Below, piece by piece: positions 59,602 through 64,000 of a stretch of 64,000 nt of DNA; the first letter of the stretch is position 1, and every line of letters starts with the position of its first letter. Where the stretch lies: assembly GCF_036245865.1 (NCBI RefSeq), contig NZ_BTTW01000005.1, positions 558,001 to 622,000 on the forward strand, in the 5' to 3' direction. Made by a program: the position numbers and the translations under genes. The stretch comes from Corallococcus caeni (GTDB lineage: Bacteria > Myxococcota > Myxococcia > Myxococcales > Myxococcaceae). The notes beneath the pieces are model-generated. The model was not told the DNA's origin and did no database searches. It saw only the letters and a list, made by a program, of their open reading frames with translations.

Positions 59602-61923
59602 GTGGCGGGTGAGACGTGGAAGATCATCCAGGAGCGCTGGCGCCATCACCGGCTCCCGATGCTGGGCGTCGCGCTGGTGGCCACGCTCATCGCGGGGGCG
59701 GCCCAGTGGAGCGGCCGCCTCGAAGGCACGGAGCACATCGCCTACGACGAGGCGCTGATCCGCTACACCGGCGACCGGAAGGCGTCCGGGCAGGTGGTGG
59801 TGGTGGCCATCGACCAGCAGTCCATCGACGCCATCAGCCAGGACGCGCAGCTCCAGGTCAACTTCGGCAACTGGCCGTACACGCGCACGCTGTGGGCGCG
59901 CGTCGCGCAGGAGCTGAAGGCCGCGGGGGCCAGGGCCGTGCTGTTCGACGCGGTGATGGACGAGCGGGCGTCCGACGAGTCCGCCGACCTGGGCTTCGCG
60001 CAGGTGCTGCGTGAGACGGGGCTGCCCTTCTACGTGGGCATGGTGAGCAGCGGCTCCGCGAAGCCCCTGGCCCGCGCGGACTTCCAGTCCCCCGTGCCGC
60101 TGGCCACGCCCGAGTCCGCCCCCCAGCCCCCGTCAGACACCTTCCCCGACGAGTTCGAGGACGCCCCGGCCCCGGCCACCCCCGTGCTGGAGGCGGGAGC
60201 CCTGGCGCGGGCGCTGGCCTTTCCCGCGAGCCGGACGGATGGGAAGCCGCTGCAGAGCCTCCAGGGAACGTCCCGGGTTCCCCGCTACCCCGTGCCTCCC
60301 ACGCCCGCGCTGGTGGGCGCGGTGAGCGGGTTCGGGCTGGTGGACACGGAGGCGGACGGGGACGGCTCCATGCGCCGCACGCACTTCGCGTTCACGGACG
60401 GGACCAACACCTACGTGACGCTGCCGGTGCGCATGATGGCGGACCTGCTGGGCGCGAAGGAGGTCACGCTCTCCGGCCGTACCCTGCGCATGGGCGAGCG
60501 CACGTGGCACGTGGACGCGGATGGCAGCGCGGCCCTGGACTACGGCGGTCCGCTGGAGACGCGCTTCCAGCAGGTGCCCCTCATCGCCGTGCTGGACGAC
60601 TGGATCCGCCGCGGCCACGGCAAGCCCCCGGGCCTGGACCCGGCCCTGTTCCGGGGGAAGGTCGTCGTCATCGGCGGCACGGCGGTGGGCGTCAACGACA
60701 TCAAGGCCACGCCCTTCTCCTCCACGCAGCCGGGCCTGGTGAAGCAGGCCACGGTGGTGGACACGCTGCTGTCGGGCGCGTTCATCACCGACGCCCCGGC
60801 GGGCGTGGACCTGGGCCTGACGTTCCTGGTGGCGCTGGTGTCCGCGGTGCTGTTGATGACGGCGCGCTGGACGCCGCTGGAGGTGGTCTGGCCGGTGGCG
60901 CTGGTGGCGGGGCTGTTCGTGCTCACGGGCCTGTTGCTCAAGACGTCGCACACGCACGTGCGGATGGCGATGCCGGCGCTGGCGGGCGTGGGCGCGAGCA
61001 TGGCGGCGCTGGCGTTCAACCACCTGGTGGCCAACCGCGAGACGCAGTTCATCCGGCAGGCGTTCCACCGCTTCATGGAGCCGAAGCTGGTGGAGCAGAT
61101 GATCCGCTCACGCCAGCTGCCGCGCCTGGATGGGGAGAACAAGGAGATCACCGCGTTCTTCAGCGACATCCGCGGCTTCTCCACCTTCAGCGAGCGCTTC
61201 AAGGAGGACCCGCGCCAGCTGGTGCGCATCCTCAACACATACCTCACGACGGTGAGCGGGGCGCTGCTGCGCGAGGGCGGGTGCCTGGACAAGTACATCG
61301 GCGACGCGGTGGTGTGCCTCTTCGGCGCGCCCATGGCCCAGGAGGACCACGCCGTGCGCGCGTGCCGGGGAGCGCTGGCGGCGAAGGCGGCGGTGGAGGC
61401 GCTGCGCCAGGACTTCCGCGCGAAGGGGTTCCCGGACGTGTACACGCGCATCGGCGTGAACAGCGCGGTGAACTTCGTGGGCAACTTCGGCAGCGACCAG
61501 CTCTTCAGCTACACAGCCATTGGCGACGGCATGAACCTGGCCGCGCGCCTGGAGGGCGCGAACAAGGCCTACGGGTCGGTCATCATGATTGGCCCGCGCA
61601 CGTATGAGCTGGCGCGCGAGCACATCGAGGTGCGCGAGCTGGACCGGGTGCGGGTGGCGGGCAAGACGGAGGCCGTCACGGTGTACGAGCTGCTGGCGCT
61701 CAAGGGGCAGCTGGACGCGTCCACGCGGCACACGGTGGCGCGCTACCACGAGGCCCTGGGGCTGTACCGCGAGGCGCGCTTCGCGGAGGCCGCGGCGGTG
61801 CTGGAGGCGGAGGCCGCTCGGTCGCCGGAGGACGGGCCCACGGGGAAGCTGCTGGAGCGCTGCCGCGAGTACCTGGAGTCACCCCCGGAGAATTTCGATG
61901 GCGTCGCGAATCTGGAGAAGTGA
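59602..61923 (+). CDS. CHASE2-domain adenylate cyclase (class III)
   Basis: 773 aa from a GTG preceded by GGGGAGGGGCC. Helix 1 (about 20-35), extracytoplasmic CHASE2 domain (about 45-395; VVVVAIDQQSIDAI, ALDYGGPLETRF, GKVVVIGGTAVGVNDI), three helices (about 400-475), then the cyclase domain: metal Asp522 in FFSDIRGFSTFSE, KYIGDAVVCLFGAP (second metal Asp and adenine-type Lys), and AIGDGMNLAARLEG (adenine-contact Asp, transition-state Asn/Arg). The residues favour ATP over GTP. It makes cAMP in response to an external signal. The C-terminus adds a short helical extension. Confidence 0.93.
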   Translation: MAGETWKIIQERWRHHRLPMLGVALVATLIAGAAQWSGRLEGTEHIAYDEALIRYTGDRKASGQVVVVAIDQQSIDAISQDAQLQVNFGNWPYTRTLWARVAQELKAAGARAVLFDAVMDERASDESADLGFAQVLRETGLPFYVGMVSSGSAKPLARADFQSPVPLATPESAPQPPSDTFPDEFEDAPAPATPVLEAGALARALAFPASRTDGKPLQSLQGTSRVPRYPVPPTPALVGAVSGFGLVDTEADGDGSMRRTHFAFTDGTNTYVTLPVRMMADLLGAKEVTLSGRTLRMGERTWHVDADGSAALDYGGPLETRFQQVPLIAVLDDWIRRGHGKPPGLDPALFRGKVVVIGGTAVGVNDIKATPFSSTQPGLVKQATVVDTLLSGAFITDAPAGVDLGLTFLVALVSAVLLMTARWTPLEVVWPVALVAGLFVLTGLLLKTSHTHVRMAMPALAGVGASMAALAFNHLVANRETQFIRQAFHRFMEPKLVEQMIRSRQLPRLDGENKEITAFFSDIRGFSTFSERFKEDPRQLVRILNTYLTTVSGALLREGGCLDKYIGDAVVCLFGAPMAQEDHAVRACRGALAAKAAVEALRQDFRAKGFPDVYTRIGVNSAVNFVGNFGSDQLFSYTAIGDGMNLAARLEGANKAYGSVIMIGPRTYELAREHIEVRELDRVRVAGKTEAVTVYELLALKGQLDASTRHTVARYHEALGLYREARFAEAAAVLEAEAARSPEDGPTGKLLERCREYLESPPENFDGVANLEK

Positions 61924-61950
61924 CGGCGTATCAGGGTGGGGAGCACGACG

Positions 61951-62514
61951 ATGAAACGATGGACCTGGGGCATCCTGCTGCTGGCGTTGGGCGTGCCGGT
62001 GACGGCCGCGTGGGCGGTGAAGAAGGACGAGAAGCTCTACGTGAAGGCGCGCAACACGCGCGTGCTCAAGAGCGCGGTGCCCACGGCGGACGTGGTGGCG
62101 GTGCTCCAGCCCGGGCAGCAGGTGACGTGGAAGGGCGCGGATCCGAAGAACGCGCAGTGGCACCAGGTGACGGAGCCCGGCGGCAAGCCCGGCTACGTGT
62201 TCCAGACGAACCTGTCCACGAAGCCGCCCAACATGGAGCTGGTGGCCAAGGACGGCCAGACGCGCTCCATCGACCCGGCGACCTTCGTGTCCAGCGGCGC
62301 GGCGGTGAAGGCGCTGAGCCCGGGCGCGGAGAAGTACGGCAACGAGAAGGGCGGCGACTACAAGGTCGCGGTGGCTCAAATCAAGACGCTGGAGGGCCTG
62401 GCCCTCAAGGTCACCCCCGTGGAGATCGACAAGCACGTGCGGCAGGCCGGGCTGTTCCCGGTGGTGGCGCCCAACACGAAGCTGGGTCCCCAGGCGAAGA
62501 AGGGGGGCAAGTGA
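61951..62514 (+). CDS. Exported SH3-like (SH3b) domain protein
   Basis: 187 aa. Signal peptide GILLLALGVPVTAAWA. The mature N-terminal part is a bacterial SH3 pattern: KLYVKARNTRVLKSA...VVAVLQPGQQVTWKG...QWHQVTEPGGKPGYVFQTNLS, given in pieces. The C-terminal half is Lys/Val-rich without a known domain. It overlaps the next gene by 1 bp (TGATG) and follows the cyclase gene by about 27 bp, so the three may form an operon. Confidence 0.8.
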   Translation: MKRWTWGILLLALGVPVTAAWAVKKDEKLYVKARNTRVLKSAVPTADVVAVLQPGQQVTWKGADPKNAQWHQVTEPGGKPGYVFQTNLSTKPPNMELVAKDGQTRSIDPATFVSSGAAVKALSPGAEKYGNEKGGDYKVAVAQIKTLEGLALKVTPVEIDKHVRQAGLFPVVAPNTKLGPQAKKGGK

Positions 62515-63500
62515 TGCGCTCGCGCATGGGAGTCCTGGCGGCGGCGGGCCTGGGGCTGTGCCTCACGTCCTGTACCCAGGTGACGAAGACCCTGAAGGCC
62601 GCGAACCTGGGCGGTGACGTGGACCGGGTGGTGGCCGCGACGGAGAAGGTGCAGTCCTGCGACAAGCTGAAGGTGGCGCCGGCCATCCAGGAGGAGTACG
62701 CGCTGGGCAGCGCGCTGGCCATCCACTGGGCGCAGCAGGGCGGCGGGCTGATGCTGACGGGCACCGCGGAGCAGGGGCTGAACACCTACGTCAACACGGT
62801 GGGCCGCAACCTGGCGATGCAGTCCCCCCGGCCGGAGCTGCGCTGGACGTTCGGCGTGCTCAAGGACGAGCGGCACTTCAACGCCCTGTCCGCGCCCGCC
62901 GGCTACGTGTTCGTCACGCGCGGGCTGCTCCAGGGCGTGGACAACGAGGCGCAGCTCGCGGGCGTGCTGGCGCATGAGATTGCCCACGTCGTGCTCAAGC
63001 ACGCGCTGAACCAGTACGTCTCCGTGAAGGTGAGCACCTGCAAGGGCGCCGCGGTGGCGGGCGCCGTGGTGTCGACGGTCGCCTCGAAGGTGGTGGGCGC
63101 GAGCCGGCTGGACGGCCGCCTGGACCTGGACTCGGACACGGAGCTGATGGGGAAGATGGTCGAAGGGACCGTGGAGGCCTTCGGCAAGGGCAACCGCAGG
63201 GACGAGGAGCTGGCGGCGGACGCGCTCGCGGTGGAGCTGATGCTGTCCGCGGGCTACGACCCGGGGGAGTACTCGCGGCTGCTGGGCCAGACGTCCGGCG
63301 GCGGCGGGCTCATGGAGAACCACCCGAGCAAGGAGGACCGCCAGAAGCAGATCTCCGAGCTCGTCCAGGCGCGGAAGGAGGCGACGGATCCGCTCGCGCG
63401 GCTGGACGTGGCGTCGCTCCAGCGCCCTGCCCTGCCCGCGGCCTTCGCCATCGTGGGGCCCGGGAAGAAGCCCACGGGCGTGGCGAAGGACGCGAAGTAG
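62514..63500 (+). CDS. M48-family metalloprotease lipoprotein
   Basis: 328 aa. Signal peptide with lipobox CLTSC, anchoring it in the envelope. Zinc motif LAHEIAHVVLKHA (H-E-x-x-H) and the third ligand Glu in DEELAADALAVELM; GYVFVTRGLLQGV precedes them as in periplasmic M48 (BepA/LoiP-like) proteases. It probably degrades or refolds misfolded outer-membrane proteins. Starts on the last base of the SH3-like gene. No TPR tail as in BepA; the C-terminus ends in a Lys-rich segment. Confidence 0.88.
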   Translation: MRSRMGVLAAAGLGLCLTSCTQVTKTLKAANLGGDVDRVVAATEKVQSCDKLKVAPAIQEEYALGSALAIHWAQQGGGLMLTGTAEQGLNTYVNTVGRNLAMQSPRPELRWTFGVLKDERHFNALSAPAGYVFVTRGLLQGVDNEAQLAGVLAHEIAHVVLKHALNQYVSVKVSTCKGAAVAGAVVSTVASKVVGASRLDGRLDLDSDTELMGKMVEGTVEAFGKGNRRDEELAADALAVELMLSAGYDPGEYSRLLGQTSGGGGLMENHPSKEDRQKQISELVQARKEATDPLARLDVASLQRPALPAAFAIVGPGKKPTGVAKDAK

Positions 63501-63509
63501 GCCGGGACT

Positions 63510-64000
63510 TCAGCGCACCGTGGCCTGGCTCAAGGCGCGGTGCACGGACTCCAGGGCCTTGCGCGCCTCGAGCAGCTCGGCGCGCTCGGCGGTGAGGGAC
63601 GCGACCTGCTGGGCCAGCACGTCGCGTTCGCCCTGGAGCGTCTCCACGGCGCGGCGCAGGGAGGCGGACTCGTCCTTGGCGCCCTCCAGCTCCACGGCGA
63701 GGCGCTCCTCTTCCGCGAGGCTGTCGGCCAGGGCCAGCTTGCCCTTGGTGACGACCTGCTCCAGCGCTTCGTGCTCCTTCGCGGCGGCCTGGAGGGCCTG
63801 GCGGGACTCCTGGAGGGACAGGAGCGCTTCGTCGCGTTCACCTTCCAGGGCGGCCAGCTCACGCTCCAGGTCGGCGAGCAGCTTCACGCGGCCCTCCATC
63901 TCCGCGGACAGGCGGCGGGCCTCGTCCATGCGCAGGCGGGCTTCCTCGGTGGCCTTCTCCGCCTGACGGCGGGCGACCTCGAGGTCCTGGGTGAGCGTGA
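63510..64000 (-). CDS. Coiled-coil protein, C-terminal part (N-terminus beyond window)
   Basis: About 164 codons visible; the frame remains open to the right edge. The sequence is an almost pure heptad pattern rich in Glu, Ala, Arg, Leu (LLADLERELAALEGERDEAL, LEQVVTKGKLALADSLAEE, RRAVETLQGERDVLAQQVASL), ending LSQATVR. Likely a long rod such as a cytoskeletal, polarity or chemotaxis-associated protein, many of which occur in myxobacteria; no identity can be assigned without the N-terminus. Convergent with the M48 gene, 9 bp apart. Confidence 0.75.
   Translation of the reverse strand, partial: TLTQDLEVARRQAEKATEEARLRMDEARRLSAEMEGRVKLLADLERELAALEGERDEALLSLQESRQALQAAAKEHEALEQVVTKGKLALADSLAEEERLAVELEGAKDESASLRRAVETLQGERDVLAQQVASLTAERAELLEARKALESVHRALSQATVR

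Overview
This 64-kb window is chromosomal DNA of very high GC content, with strong G/C preference at third codon positions and frequent GTG starts. The gene content points to a myxobacterium of the Myxococcus/Corallococcus group: a SitA-like toxin lipoprotein with a double-CXXCG partner, many lipoproteins, orphan multi-sensor histidine kinases, a Ser/Thr kinase, KaiC-like ATPase and AraC/TetR/MarR regulators. The species assignment is inference. I saw no rRNA, tRNA, CRISPR array or insertion sequence.

Layout. 1-3.4 kb: the N-terminus of a Ser/Thr kinase (runs off the left edge), a gene-poor stretch, then an overlapping minus-strand operon (phosphoribosyltransferase, alpha/beta hydrolase, ribokinase). 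3.6-8.5 kb: aldehyde dehydrogenase plus DUF779 partner, convergent with a 988-aa sensor kinase. 8.6-13.4 kb (minus): aldo/keto reductase; a regulator with two paralogous tiny membrane proteins; an unknown protein; a KaiC-like ATPase with a stand-alone receiver. 13.5-21.7 kb: AtoE-type transporter, two exported proteins, a divergent membrane pyrophosphatase, a membrane protein, a cold-shock protein and a small STAS-like protein. 21.9-27 kb (minus): TetR - membrane-fusion protein - RND pump operon. 27-39 kb: mostly single genes (DUF2293, RNase Z, lipoproteins, epoxide-hydrolase-like protein, rhomboid protease, NDH-2, HAD phosphatase, AraC regulator, amidohydrolase, DUF4139 protein).

39.2-43.1 kb is the most distinctive accessory region: a SitA6-like AHH nuclease lipoprotein, its double-CXXCG immunity protein, and two tandem paralogous lipoproteins of unknown role, the first only 2 bp behind the immunity gene. 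A patatin-like lipoprotein follows on the other strand. 45-50 kb: bestrophin-like channel, Ohr/OhrR pair with a visible palindromic operator, an overlapping HipA-like/DUF3037 pair, an EEP-family phosphatase/nuclease, DUF488 and a J-domain protein. 50.8-56.4 kb: an M1 peptidase fused to HEAT-like repeats, an esterase lipoprotein and a PAS histidine kinase. 56.5-59.3 kb: a tiny protein, TspO and two overlapping ferritin-like genes. 59.6-64 kb: CHASE2 adenylate cyclase, SH3-like protein, M48 protease lipoprotein and the C-terminus of a coiled-coil protein that runs off the right edge.

Starts were chosen mainly from Shine-Dalgarno sequences and domain boundaries. Family names come from motif recognition, not database searches.
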